64,000 bases of DNA from Mucilaginibacter sp. (GTDB lineage: Bacteria; Bacteroidota; Bacteroidia; Sphingobacteriales; Sphingobacteriaceae): assembly GCA_031292485.1 (NCBI GenBank), contig JARLHA010000003.1, positions 239,636-303,635 on the forward strand, written 5' to 3'. Position 1 is the stretch's first letter; each line of letters opens with the position of its first letter. Below, in pieces: positions 1 through 10,336 of the stretch. The notes below the pieces were generated by a model that worked only from the letters and a program-made list of their open reading frames with translations, did not search any database and was not told the DNA's origin. Both the position numbers and the translations under genes were made by a program.

Positions 1-1
1 G

Positions 2-3000
2 ACAAGTATGCCAACCGGGGTCACTACGAGTATTAGTCAGGGGTCTGGAACGTACAATACAGGTACCGGAGCCTATAATCCGGCAAATACAACTTCCTTT
101 ACTTTAACAATAAACTATACTTCATCCACGCCTGCAGGAAGTTTTGCGTTTTCAGTTAATAATACGGAAAACAATGGCGGCACAAGCAGCTCAACAGGCG
201 GTACTTTTACTGTCAATCCGACAACGCCCACAGTAAGTGGTGGCGGCACAGGTTGTACGGGGAGTATAACACTTACGGCTTCAGGCGGTTCGCCATCGGG
301 CGGAACCTATAACTGGTATAATGTTTCAACCGGCGGCACTGCTATTGCAACCGGAAACACCTATACACCAAATACTGCCGGCACTTATTATGCCTCATAC
401 ACTTATTCTTCTGTTGAAGGAGCAAGAAGTTCAGGGACCGCAGTAACCCTTACTGCCGGACCTGCAATATCAACGGCCCCCACGAGCCCTACAAGCGGTT
501 TATATTTATCTTATCCGTTTACCGGCAATACGAATGACGCTTCAGGGAACAGCAATAACGGCACTATTCATGGTACGGTAACGGCCACTCTTGACAGGTA
601 TAATGCCAGCAACAGTGCATATAAGTTTAATGGATCCACGGGATATATTTCTACGGCTACCGGTATTGCCGCACCCGGGCCCCAAAATTTCTCCATCAGT
701 GTTTGGTTTAATACGAGTACACCGGGCGGCGTACTCGTAGCTTACAGCGCTCAACAAACCGGAATGCCTTCTCAATACGACCGGCATATTTATATGGATA
801 ACTCCGGTTATGTTTACTTCGGTATTTATACCACTTCAACCGGCGTAGCGCATACAATAAACTCAACTTCAACTTATGCCGATGGCAGCTGGCATCATGC
901 TGTTGCCACCTGCTCAGCAACAACCGGAAGCAGTTTATATATCGATGGCCAGCTGCAATCTTCAGATGCAAGTATGACTGCGCCAGAAACATATACCGGC
1001 AATGGCTACTGGCGGGTAGGTTATAGCAATGTAGCCGGGTGGACAAACTCGCCGACTGATCTTTATTTTACAGGTTCGTTGGATGATATTGCTGTTTATA
1101 ACACTACTATTTCTGCTTCACAGGTTTACACATTGTACGGTGCAGGCAGCTCGCCGGCATGTGAAAACAGCACACTTTCGTTACAGGTTAATGCCGTAAG
1201 TGGCGCTTCATATTCATGGACAGGTCCGGGCGGGTTCACTTCATCCTCGCAAAACCCGACGGTTTCCAGCAGTGCAACAACGGCTATGGCAGGTACATAT
1301 ACCTGTACGGTAAGTTCTGCTGGTTGTTCTTCGGCAATTGATGTTACAGCTGTAATAAATGCAGCACCGGCCTCAGCGTTCACGGCAACTTCATCAGTAT
1401 TGATCGGAGCAAATGCGACTATAACTTACAGCGGCACCTATTCAGCGAGCAATACCTATACCTGGAATTTTAACGGCGGCACTATTGTCTCCGGATCCGG
1501 CGTAGGCCCTTATACCGTGAACTGGTCCACACCAGGTTCAAAAACGGTAACACTCACGGTAACAAACTCAGGGGGCTGCTCCTCTATATCAACCCAAACA
1601 GTAACTGTGGGCTCATACGGCAACTACGCATTCAGTGATCCAATTACCTTAAATACCACATCGCTCGGCATCACATCCAATCAGACCAACTTTCCCGCTT
1701 TACTCAGCATACAAGATAATAACCTCATTATATCAGGGGCTTGTACGGATAAGGTGTATTATCCAAATGGACCGAATTATGATTTCGCTTTTTATGATAA
1801 TTCAACAGGGTCAGAATGTTATTACCAGGTAGAGAGTTACAATCAAACTACAGGCACCCTGCTCGTTTGGGTGCAGATACCTACACTAACGTACGCTACG
1901 AATAAAAGTATAACATTCTATTATGGTTCCACATCGCCATCAACAACCCATAATACGACTTTTTACCAAAACACCTGGGCAAGTGATTACAAAGGTGTAT
2001 TCCATTTTAACGAATCGAGCTACACGGGCTCAGTTACAGATGGTTCATCCGGCGCACACACCGGCACTACCAGCGGTATGACCTCTGCAGATCTTGTTAC
2101 AGGAAAAATAGGCACCGCTTATTCATTTAACGGATCTTCAAAAAAAATCACATTTGGCTCCATCCCCATTACCGGTACTTTTACACTTTCGGCATGGATT
2201 AAGTTATCTGCGATAAACATAGACCAAAAAGTAATGACCAATCAATCATCTGCAGGGAACAGCAGCGGCGGATACAAGCTTGGCGTTTTTACAAATAATT
2301 ACGCGGAAACGGAATCAGGGACTGCGGGCGACAGAGGGTCGACACCATATCCTACTGCTTTTACAACCGGAACCTGGCATTATATTCAGGGCGTATATAC
2401 AGGTTCAACCTTAAGCACTTACGTTGATGGCGCTGCTTATGAAGTTTTAAGCACAACCAACAACCCGTCGGGCACTAATCCTTTCTACATAGGCGTTGGT
2501 GAAGGCGGAAACCAGTATTATTTTAATGGTATTATTGACGAAGCCCGCGTATCGAATGTTGCCAAATCAAGCGATTGGATAAAAGCTGAGTATGTTGACC
2601 AAAATAGCCCGACAACTTTCACAACAGTTGGTTCAACTTCGACTAACAGTACCAATGCAGCTACTATTTCGGGCGCGTTGACCTATACATGGACCGGCTC
2701 AACCAGCACTGACCCTACTGTGGCCAGCAACTGGGATAATACAACCGCCGGGACTACCAGCCAGTTACCGGCGTTTGACGGAAGCGCCACATTAGTGATC
2801 CCCGCCGGGTTAACCAATTACCCGGCGTTAACGGCAGATGCAAGTTTGTATGGATTAACTATAGCGAGCGGAGCGTCGTTAAATTTAAACGGCCATACCC
2901 TTAGTGTGGGTTGCAATATTTATAACAGCTCCGGCGGCCAGATTTTGTATGGAAGCACCCTTACATCAGGTATTACCTGGAATGGATCTGCCTCGACACA

Positions 3001-5146
3001 AACTTATACCGGCTCCGGCACCGCCAATACTGCCCAACTGGGAAATATGACGGTGAACAACTCTTCAGCCGGAACAGTTACCCTGAGCGGTGGGCCGGTT
3101 GATATTTATAATACGCTAACGATAACCAAAGGCAACCTGGTTATAAGCTCTTCGCCAGCGGCCTTAACATTAAAAAGTACGGCCTCCCAAACGGCAAGCG
3201 TAGCTGCTATTCCAAGCGCTTATTCTATAACCGGGAATGTAACCGCCGAACGTTTTATTACAGGTGGCAATACCTACCTCGGTGGCAAGTGGATTTACCG
3301 CAACTATCGATTAATGTCTTCGCCGGTAAATGAGGGTGTAAGCAGCGGCAATTACCCCTATAGCTTAAACTATTTGGGCGCCAGTACAATTATTACAGAT
3401 TGCACCTCCTCCTATGCTACCCGTTCAGGAAACCCAAGCCTGTATTTGTATAACGAAACATATACGCCATCAAATTTCAGCTTTACCAGCGGGAACTTCA
3501 TTGGAGTTACAAATATCAATAACACAGCCGCAAGCGGCCATATCACCACTACCGATGCTGCTAATACGTCGGCAAATGTGTATGCAGGAGATGGATTTAT
3601 GATGTATTTCAGGGGCAATAATACCAATAACCTAACAGGCTCTCCAAGTAAAACAAGTTACCCTTATGTCGCGCCTGAAAATGTAACCTTCTCAACCACC
3701 GGAAACCTGAACCAGGGAACCTATTCGGTAGTATCATGGACAGGCACGGCTGGCCTGATGTACACAACGAGCAATGCTGGTAACTCCACCGTGCGCGGTT
3801 TTAATCTGGTTGGGAATCCGTACGCCAGTTCAATTGACTGGAGCACATTCAGCAACACCAGTTCATCAGCAGCTATTTATGGATTACACGTAAACCCTAC
3901 TATTTATATATTAAACCCCGTTACAAGCAATTTCGACACGTATAATGCAACAACTCACATAGCAACCGGGAGCGCGAGCAACATTATACCGAGCGGGCAG
4001 GGCTTTTTTGTACAGGCAAATCTCGCGTCACCATCTTTAACATTTACCGAGAGCGCTAAAACTAGTGCGCAGGTAAGCGGCAGCAGCCTGCTATTGGGTA
4101 CTCCGGATGCACAAAGCGCCTATAACAGCTATTTGCGTATTAAACTTGTAACCGATACCCTTAATAATGATGACATCGTCGTCGGTTTTAACAGCACATC
4201 GTCTACCAAATTTAATGGCACTGAAGATGCCCGGTTTATGCCAGGTTCGGGTTCTGTTCAATCCCTTGCTGCATTGAGCAGTGACAGCATAGGTACTTCT
4301 GTAAAATGGGTTCCTTTACCTAAAGGCCCCGTTAACCAGGCTATCAGGCTAAATGTTGCGGCAAAGACCAGCGGAACCTATACGTTACAACGTACGGATT
4401 TTAAAGCGATACCACAATTATACCAGGTTTGGCTGATGGATAACTACAAAAAAGACTCACTTGATATCCGGAATAATACTACTTATGCTTTTGACATCAG
4501 CCTTACTGATACCGCCAGTTATGGCAGTAACCGCTTCCGTTTGGTTGTACGACAGGACCCGGCCTTAATGATACATTTATTGAATTTTACGGCAAACAAG
4601 ATAGCAAGCGGTTCGCAGGTTGTATGGTTAACAGAAAACGAAGCCAATTACACCAATTTCACCGTTGAAAGAAGTATTGACGGTGGAAAAACTTATACCA
4701 TTTTGGGTGGCGTTGCATCAAATGATCTCGGCACCTACAGCTATTTGGATAAAAACCCCGTAAAGGGGGCAAATTTTTACCGCCTCCAGATCGTTGATCT
4801 TAACGGAACTGTCAGTTACTCAAATATTTTAACTGTCATGTACGGAAATACTACAAGCCTGGTTAAAACCGGAATTATTGTTTACCCCAACCCGGCAAGT
4901 AGTATTATTAATTTGGCAATAGCGCCGGGGTTTAATGCAACCACGGGTTTATCCAACGGGTCGTCAGTTTCTTCGTATGAGATACAAATCGCAAATATTT
5001 TAGGTGCTGTTGTACTTAAAACTACAACCAGCCAGCAAAGCTGGCAAACAAACGTAAGTGAATTAATGCCGGGAACTTACGTAATTAACGTAACCAATTC
5101 GAAGGATAGCAGCCCTGTAGGAAAAGCTACATTCATTAAATTATAA
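2..5146 (+). CDS. Giant secreted T9SS protein with LamG, DUF2341 and PKD-like domains (5' end outside window)
   Basis: This reading frame is open from the first bases of the window, so the start and signal peptide lie upstream; the Met at position 8 is internal. The first ~75 residues resemble the 124-residue repeats of the third giant gene (PTGVTT, TPAG, NNGGT). A LamG/concanavalin-like domain follows (about residues 165-385), then an Ig/PKD-like segment, a DUF2341 domain (about 540-650) and a second LamG (about 670-865). The last ~600 residues are homologous to the two downstream giants and end in a type A T9SS sorting domain (VYPNPASS near the start, then MPGTYVINV, ending KATFIKL). From family knowledge, such proteins cross the outer membrane by T9SS and are surface-anchored or released. 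A role in adhesion or polysaccharide binding is inferred from LamG. No promoter is visible. Confidence 0.85.
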   Translation, partial: TSMPTGVTTSISQGSGTYNTGTGAYNPANTTSFTLTINYTSSTPAGSFAFSVNNTENNGGTSSSTGGTFTVNPTTPTVSGGGTGCTGSITLTASGGSPSGGTYNWYNVSTGGTAIATGNTYTPNTAGTYYASYTYSSVEGARSSGTAVTLTAGPAISTAPTSPTSGLYLSYPFTGNTNDASGNSNNGTIHGTVTATLDRYNASNSAYKFNGSTGYISTATGIAAPGPQNFSISVWFNTSTPGGVLVAYSAQQTGMPSQYDRHIYMDNSGYVYFGIYTTSTGVAHTINSTSTYADGSWHHAVATCSATTGSSLYIDGQLQSSDASMTAPETYTGNGYWRVGYSNVAGWTNSPTDLYFTGSLDDIAVYNTTISASQVYTLYGAGSSPACENSTLSLQVNAVSGASYSWTGPGGFTSSSQNPTVSSSATTAMAGTYTCTVSSAGCSSAIDVTAVINAAPASAFTATSSVLIGANATITYSGTYSASNTYTWNFNGGTIVSGSGVGPYTVNWSTPGSKTVTLTVTNSGGCSSISTQTVTVGSYGNYAFSDPITLNTTSLGITSNQTNFPALLSIQDNNLIISGACTDKVYYPNGPNYDFAFYDNSTGSECYYQVESYNQTTGTLLVWVQIPTLTYATNKSITFYYGSTSPSTTHNTTFYQNTWASDYKGVFHFNESSYTGSVTDGSSGAHTGTTSGMTSADLVTGKIGTAYSFNGSSKKITFGSIPITGTFTLSAWIKLSAINIDQKVMTNQSSAGNSSGGYKLGVFTNNYAETESGTAGDRGSTPYPTAFTTGTWHYIQGVYTGSTLSTYVDGAAYEVLSTTNNPSGTNPFYIGVGEGGNQYYFNGIIDEARVSNVAKSSDWIKAEYVDQNSPTTFTTVGSTSTNSTNAATISGALTYTWTGSTSTDPTVASNWDNTTAGTTSQLPAFDGSATLVIPAGLTNYPALTADASLYGLTIASGASLNLNGHTLSVGCNIYNSSGGQILYGSTLTSGITWNGSASTQTYTGSGTANTAQLGNMTVNNSSAGTVTLSGGPVDIYNTLTITKGNLVISSSPAALTLKSTASQTASVAAIPSAYSITGNVTAERFITGGNTYLGGKWIYRNYRLMSSPVNEGVSSGNYPYSLNYLGASTIITDCTSSYATRSGNPSLYLYNETYTPSNFSFTSGNFIGVTNINNTAASGHITTTDAANTSANVYAGDGFMMYFRGNNTNNLTGSPSKTSYPYVAPENVTFSTTGNLNQGTYSVVSWTGTAGLMYTTSNAGNSTVRGFNLVGNPYASSIDWSTFSNTSSSAAIYGLHVNPTIYILNPVTSNFDTYNATTHIATGSASNIIPSGQGFFVQANLASPSLTFTESAKTSAQVSGSSLLLGTPDAQSAYNSYLRIKLVTDTLNNDDIVVGFNSTSSTKFNGTEDARFMPGSGSVQSLAALSSDSIGTSVKWVPLPKGPVNQAIRLNVAAKTSGTYTLQRTDFKAIPQLYQVWLMDNYKKDSLDIRNNTTYAFDISLTDTASYGSNRFRLVVRQDPALMIHLLNFTANKIASGSQVVWLTENEANYTNFTVERSIDGGKTYTILGGVASNDLGTYSYLDKNPVKGANFYRLQIVDLNGTVSYSNILTVMYGNTTSLVKTGIIVYPNPASSIINLAIAPGFNATTGLSNGSSVSSYEIQIANILGAVVLKTTTSQQSWQTNVSELMPGTYVINVTNSKDSSPVGKATFIKL

Positions 5147-5253
5147 TTTAATAAATACTGTCATTTTTCCGTTTAGAATAACGTCAAACCCATTATTGCA
5201 TGTTTAAACCGAGGAAAGAACGGATTTACCTGCTTTTATTAAACCGTATCGCC

Positions 5254-5799
5254 CTACAATAACCCGGGCTTGATTTTTTCTGTAAATTCCTTTGCAAATT
5301 TATTGAGCTTGGGCTGTATCACCACCGCACAATAAGGGTTATGGGGATTGTTGGCAAAGTAATTCTGGTGATAATCCTCGGCTTTATAAAATTTTGAGGC
5401 CGGCGTAATTTCTGTAACAATGGGTTTATTATAAACCTTTTCATCAGTCAGCCTTTTAATCATTACTTCTGCCAGGCGCTTTTGCTCTTCATCGTAATAA
5501 AATATGGCCGACCTGTATTGCGTACCAACATCGGCTCCCTGGCGGTTAAGTGTTGTTGGGTCATGTGTTTTAAAAAATACCAGCAATAATTCTTCGAATG
5601 TAATTTCATCAGGATTGTATTCAATATGGATCACCTCGGCATGACCGGTACTGCCTGTACAAACTTCTTTATACGATGGGTTTTCAGTATCGCCTCCCAT
5701 ATAACCGGACGCTATATTTTTAACGCCTTTCAGGCTTAAAAAAACGGCTTCTGTACACCAGAAACATCCGTTGCCAAATGTTATTCTTTTTAAATTCAT
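5254..5799 (-). CDS. msrA: Peptide methionine sulfoxide reductase MsrA
   Basis: MsrA reduces the S-epimer of methionine sulfoxide in proteins, repairing oxidative damage in the cytoplasm. The 181-residue protein carries the family signature GNGCFWCTEAVF, with the catalytic Cys at residue 12, followed by the usual GYMGGDTENPSY and GHAEVI motifs. A late YCAVVIQPK segment may hold a recycling Cys. The length matches a single-domain MsrA, and no MsrB domain is fused. It converges with the upstream giant gene and is divergent from the NHL-repeat gene, so it looks monocistronic. No match to the TAnnTTTG promoter box was found directly upstream. Confidence 0.95.
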   Translation of the reverse strand: MNLKRITFGNGCFWCTEAVFLSLKGVKNIASGYMGGDTENPSYKEVCTGSTGHAEVIHIEYNPDEITFEELLLVFFKTHDPTTLNRQGADVGTQYRSAIFYYDEEQKRLAEVMIKRLTDEKVYNKPIVTEITPASKFYKAEDYHQNYFANNPHNPYCAVVIQPKLNKFAKEFTEKIKPGLL

Positions 5800-6262
5800 G
5801 ATATATTATTTACGAAGTTATGATTAAATAGATTTTGTAACAGGTAAAGCTGTTAAAATTGCAAATCCATTACAAGGCATTCACCAGGGATCAGAAAAAA
5901 CTCTCCACATTCCCAAAACAATAAAATATAATTCAATGGTTAATATTTTTCCTTTAATAATAGTTAAAAATGAGTTGAATCTTAATTTTTACATACAAAG
6001 AAACTATTATTATATAACAATAAATCTCTATTTATCAAATAAATAGAGATTTATTGTTATATATTACAACCATTGTTAATATGTTAGTAATACCTAACGG
6101 CACATCATAAATACTATTGGTTAATTAGTTCCATTCCCTAAAGTAAATTAAGGCAATTTGATAGTTGTTGAACTGTTATTTTTTATGTTTTCAATTCTTA
6201 AATGAATAAAACATCAGACTCATCGGCGGGGAACCAAGAGGCTTAAAAAAATAGAATTTATT
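5800..6262. other. 463-bp AT-rich divergent intergenic region
   Basis: This region separates msrA (leftward) from the NHL-repeat giant gene (rightward). I see no ORF or RNA gene in it. Its main structure is the perfect inverted repeat at 6011-6063, listed separately. A short GGCGGGGAACCAAG stretch near 6221-6234 lies about 30 bases before the downstream start codon and has no recognised role. Confidence 0.6.
6011..6063. repeat. Perfect 25-bp inverted repeat with 3-base loop
   Basis: The left arm, 6011-6035, is exactly complementary to the right arm, 6039-6063, with CAA between them. The arms are about 84% A+T, and no T-run follows a GC-rich stem, so it is not a typical intrinsic terminator. 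It lies between divergent start codons, about 200 bases from each. It could be a cruciform, a binding site for a dimeric regulator, or a transcript hairpin. Confidence 0.9.
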
Positions 6263-9200
6263 GTGAAAGTTAGTTTCAAAATCCTTTTTTGCTTAATAAC
6301 TTTATTGCTATCCATAACTAATATTTACGGCCAGGCACCCTATATCAGTTATGCAACCCCTGTAAACGTTTACACAGTCGGAACAGCTATTACGCCTTTA
6401 GTCCCGACAAACACAGGTGGTTCAGTATCAACAACAACACTTGCAACCACCAGTGTTTCGGGCCCCAGCGGTATGGGGTTAAACCCGGCCGGTAACCTGT
6501 ATGTAACACAATACACCAACGCTTCTGTCACTTATTACAACTCAAGTGTTACGTATATCGGCACTTTTGGATCAGGGTTTACCAATCCTGACGGCATCGT
6601 GTTTGATGCTGCCGGGAACGCCTATATTGTGGATGCCGGCGCAGGGTCTGTATTTAAAATAACAACAGGCGGCGTAAAGTCAACTTTTGTTTCCGGGCTG
6701 ACCAATCCTCTTGGTATTGGCATTGATGCTTCCGGCAATATATTTGTAGCTGTTACAGGCAGTAACCAAATAAAAAAATATTCAAGTGCGGGGGCTCTTT
6801 TACTGACGATAACAACCAGTATAAGTTCCCCAACCGACGTACGGGTTGATGCATCTGGCAATATTTACGTATTAGATTATGGCACCAACAGAATAACCAA
6901 ATACACGTCCGCAGGTGTTTATTCTTCAATATTTGCATCGGGCTTCAATGGGCCATATACAATGTTTATTGGGTCAACGGGAAATGTTTATGTAGGCGAT
7001 TCGGGTAATAATAAAGTTATTATATATAATTCGGCTGGAACGGTACTAAATACGATAAGCGTAACCGATCCTGAAGGGATAACTACCGACGCAAGCGGTG
7101 ATATTTTTGTTTCCAGCTACAGCGGTAATAAAATATACGAATATCCGCCCATGGGAGGTTATACCATTTCGGGCTCGCTGCCGACGGGCTTAAGCTTCAG
7201 CACTACAACCGGCACTATTTCGGGGACGCCTACAGCATCATCAGCGGCAACTAATTATACCATAACCGCCTATAACACTATCGGAAGCAGTAGCTGCACA
7301 ATAAGCATAGCGGTTGGCAACACCGTTGCATGGCTGGGCTTTACCTCAACCGCATGGACCACCGGAACAAACTGGAGCACCGCATCACCGCCCGGCGTAA
7401 ACGATGCTGTAAGCATTGGCGTGTCTGCTTACACCGGCGTGAAGGCCGAACCTTTGATCACAACAGCTGTAACAGTTGGATCTATAACATTTGGAAATAA
7501 CGGGGGAAGCCACAATTTGACTGTTAATTCGCCCGGTGCATTGACCATAGGGGGCAGTTTAACTATTCCAACGGGCGTAACCCCCACTATAAAAGGCACA
7601 GGTGCGATAAATATTGCGGCTGCCGGGATGGTTAACGTTAATGGCACAGGCGTTTTAACCCTCACACAGCCTATCAGCTTTACATTGATGTCAACGGCGT
7701 CAGGGTCAGCATCTGTCGGACAAATAACTACCTCTTCTATAGCAGGTACCGCTGCTGATTCTATCCACGTTCAGCGGTATTTAACCGGCGGAGCCGGCTA
7801 CAGGGGGTATCGCCTGCTTTCATCTCCGGTTTATGCCGCCACCATAAGTTCAAATAACGTTTACAATTTAAATTACCTGCACGATCGTACATTTCTGACA
7901 GGTACATCGGGGGTTGGAAATGGCTTCGACCAGGCCGGCAATCCCACTCTTTATTTGTTCAGGGAAGATAAGGTTCCTTCAAATGCAAATTTTACCAGCG
8001 GTAATTTTTGGGGAATAAGCAACATTACGCCAAATGCACATTCAACCAATAGTTATTCAGTTACGGGCGGAAATCCCAGTACCACCAGTTCTTTTAATAT
8101 TCCGGCGGCTAACGGGTTTATGCTATTTTTCAGGGGCGACAGGACTACTGTTAGCCCATATGTAACCACTACTGCCCCTGTCGCATCTACTATAACCGCA
8201 ACCGGCACTTTAAACGCGGGTACGATAGTAGTGCATGATTGGTACACTCCGGCCTCAGCAAACATCGGCTACACCATAGCGACTGCTAATTCAGCGGTAA
8301 GAGGTTACAACCTGGTTGGCAATCCTTACCCAAGTTCTATCGATTGGAGCACCTTCAGCAACTCGAACCCCGCTGCATCTATTTACGGTTTAAATGTAAA
8401 TCCAACCATTTATATACTCAACCCTGTTACTAAAAACTACGATACTTACAACGCCGCTACCAGTCTCGCTACCGGCAGCGCTACGAAAATCATACCCAGC
8501 GGGCAAGGTTTTTTTATACAGGCAAATCTCGCGTCGCCATCTTTAACGTTTAATGAAAGCGCGAAAATAAACGCTCAGGTTACCGGCAGCAATTTATTAA
8601 TGGGCGCGCCCGCAACACAAAGCGCCTATAACAGCTACTTAAGAATTAAATTGATAACCGATACCATCAACAACAGCGATATAATTATCGGCTTCAACAA
8701 TACGTCGTCAGCCAAATTTAATGGTAATGAAGATTCCGAATTCCATCCCGGTTCAGGCTCATTACAAACCGTTGCAGCAATCAGCAGCGATAGTATTTAT
8801 ACCGCTGAAAAGTGGGTACCTTTTCCAAAAAGCACGACCAGCCAGGTGATCAGGCTTAACATTACAGCAAGGGCAACACGCTTATATACTTTACAGCGGA
8901 CGGATTTTAAATCGATACCACAAATATACCGGGTATGGCTGATGGACAAATACAAAAAAGACTCGCTTGATATCCGCAATAATTCTACCTATGCATTTGA
9001 TATTGATATAGCTGATACCGCCAGTTACGGCAGTAACCGTTTCCAGGTGATTGTGCGGCAGGACCCCGCCTTGATGGTCCATTTATTAAATTTCACAGCG
9101 ACTAAGGTACAAAGCGGCTCACAGGCAGTTTGGGTTACTGAAAATGAGCAGAACTATACCAATTTTACCGTCGAGAGAAGCGTTGACGGTGGCGCTACTT

Positions 9201-9658
9201 ACAAAATTCTAGGCTGTACTTCTGCAAGTGGGCTTGGTACCTATAGTTATTTAGATAAAAGCCCGGAAAGCGGTGCTAACCTCTATCGATTAAAGATCGT
9301 TGATCTTAACGGAACAACTACCTATTCAAATATTGTAACACTGATGTATAGCAACGCACCAACACTTTCTAAAACCAGTATTATTGCTTACCCTAACCCA
9401 GTAAAAACGTTGCTTAATTTGAATATAGCTACTGGCTTTAACAGCAATTCTACTTCGGGTTTATCCACGTCATTGCTTCCGGTTTCGTATACGGTGGCGG
9501 TTTCCAATATTTCAGGCACTGTTGTGATTAAGGCCACAACTACCCAGCAAAGCTGGCAAGCCGATGTAAGCGCATTTATGCCAGGAACTTATGTAATAAC
9601 AGTAGTAAACAATAAAAATAAAACCACAGTTGGCCAGGCAACTTTTATTAAATTATAA
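6263..9658 (+). CDS. Secreted NHL-repeat protein with T9SS sorting domain
   Basis: The 1131-residue protein starts at GTG, chosen because it gives a clean signal peptide (MKVSFKILFCLITLLLSITN, cleavage probably after YGQ). Residues about 65-300 hold around six NHL-type blades, each with a phrase such as GIGIDASGNIFVA or DVRVDASGNIYVL, predicting a beta-propeller. An Ig-like segment (GLSFSTTTGTISGTPTA) follows. The last ~550 residues match the shared C-terminal cassette of the two neighbouring giants and end in a T9SS type A sorting domain (AYPNPVKTLLNL, then MPGTYVITV). It should be exported by Sec and then T9SS. NHL propellers often bind proteins or glycans; the ligand here is unknown. No clear promoter box was found. 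Confidence 0.88.
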   Translation: MKVSFKILFCLITLLLSITNIYGQAPYISYATPVNVYTVGTAITPLVPTNTGGSVSTTTLATTSVSGPSGMGLNPAGNLYVTQYTNASVTYYNSSVTYIGTFGSGFTNPDGIVFDAAGNAYIVDAGAGSVFKITTGGVKSTFVSGLTNPLGIGIDASGNIFVAVTGSNQIKKYSSAGALLLTITTSISSPTDVRVDASGNIYVLDYGTNRITKYTSAGVYSSIFASGFNGPYTMFIGSTGNVYVGDSGNNKVIIYNSAGTVLNTISVTDPEGITTDASGDIFVSSYSGNKIYEYPPMGGYTISGSLPTGLSFSTTTGTISGTPTASSAATNYTITAYNTIGSSSCTISIAVGNTVAWLGFTSTAWTTGTNWSTASPPGVNDAVSIGVSAYTGVKAEPLITTAVTVGSITFGNNGGSHNLTVNSPGALTIGGSLTIPTGVTPTIKGTGAINIAAAGMVNVNGTGVLTLTQPISFTLMSTASGSASVGQITTSSIAGTAADSIHVQRYLTGGAGYRGYRLLSSPVYAATISSNNVYNLNYLHDRTFLTGTSGVGNGFDQAGNPTLYLFREDKVPSNANFTSGNFWGISNITPNAHSTNSYSVTGGNPSTTSSFNIPAANGFMLFFRGDRTTVSPYVTTTAPVASTITATGTLNAGTIVVHDWYTPASANIGYTIATANSAVRGYNLVGNPYPSSIDWSTFSNSNPAASIYGLNVNPTIYILNPVTKNYDTYNAATSLATGSATKIIPSGQGFFIQANLASPSLTFNESAKINAQVTGSNLLMGAPATQSAYNSYLRIKLITDTINNSDIIIGFNNTSSAKFNGNEDSEFHPGSGSLQTVAAISSDSIYTAEKWVPFPKSTTSQVIRLNITARATRLYTLQRTDFKSIPQIYRVWLMDKYKKDSLDIRNNSTYAFDIDIADTASYGSNRFQVIVRQDPALMVHLLNFTATKVQSGSQAVWVTENEQNYTNFTVERSVDGGATYKILGCTSASGLGTYSYLDKSPESGANLYRLKIVDLNGTTTYSNIVTLMYSNAPTLSKTSIIAYPNPVKTLLNLNIATGFNSNSTSGLSTSLLPVSYTVAVSNISGTVVIKATTTQQSWQADVSAFMPGTYVITVVNNKNKTTVGQATFIKL

Positions 9659-10336
9659 TTTTATAAAAGATACTAATAAAACGGGCAACAAACATTTCAA
9701 AAAAACACACAAAACACTGTTAATAAACACAATATAAATATAACATAGACATTAATTGCATATATTTTTTTTGAAAATAAATGCAAAAATTGCTGTATAT
9801 CACAACCAGCACAGCCCTGATAGTCAAAATAATTGTTTATATGTTAAAAAATAAACTATATGTCGTAACAATTATATTTATTATTTCGTATAAAGCCCTT
9901 ACCTGATCATGATTAGCAATGTTTAAGTGAGTTTTGCTTTAGTTGATGAACGGGCTAAAAAAATTAATATTAAATAACTCTGTTAATTTAAAGGTCACCG
10001 GGAGTGCCGGATTCATGCTTTGTGAAAAGGCATATTGAAAGAAAACTACGCGGTCAAAAAAACAATTATGGCGACACTTATACACCATTATTATTTTTCT
10101 TCTGAAATTATTCCCAAACATTGGCATAATGATCCTGTTTCCGGAATTCAAACCAATATATCAGAAGACACTTTCAAATGCGATTATGTTCAGAAGATAT
10201 TAACATCCTCCGATTTCTGGAATATGACATCAGAAGATTCTAAAAAAAGGAATTCAAACACGGACTTTATGCCAATTAAAGGCCAAAAACGGCTTTGGTT
10301 TGTCAATTGCAGTGGGGCATTTCAAAGCTTGGCATT
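9659..10336. other. 678-bp intergenic region without a supported gene
   Basis: The region is AT-rich, and no exact TAnnTTTG promoter box or terminator was found. A 101-codon frame (10035-10340) crosses it and overlaps the next gene, but it has no recognisable domain and I do not call it. The long leader may regulate the following 6.4-kb gene, which is inference. Confidence 0.5.

Noticed and set aside
5135..5153. Palindrome ATTAAATTATAATTTAAT at the end of the first giant gene
   Set aside because: It arises mostly from the codons for the conserved end IKL plus the stop and AT-rich flank; a similar sequence occurs at the end of the NHL gene for the same reason.
6212..6262. Possible riboswitch suggested by GGCGGGGAACCAAGAGG before the NHL gene
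   Set aside because: The short match recalls part of some riboswitches, but the remaining conserved segments and stems of any class I know are absent.
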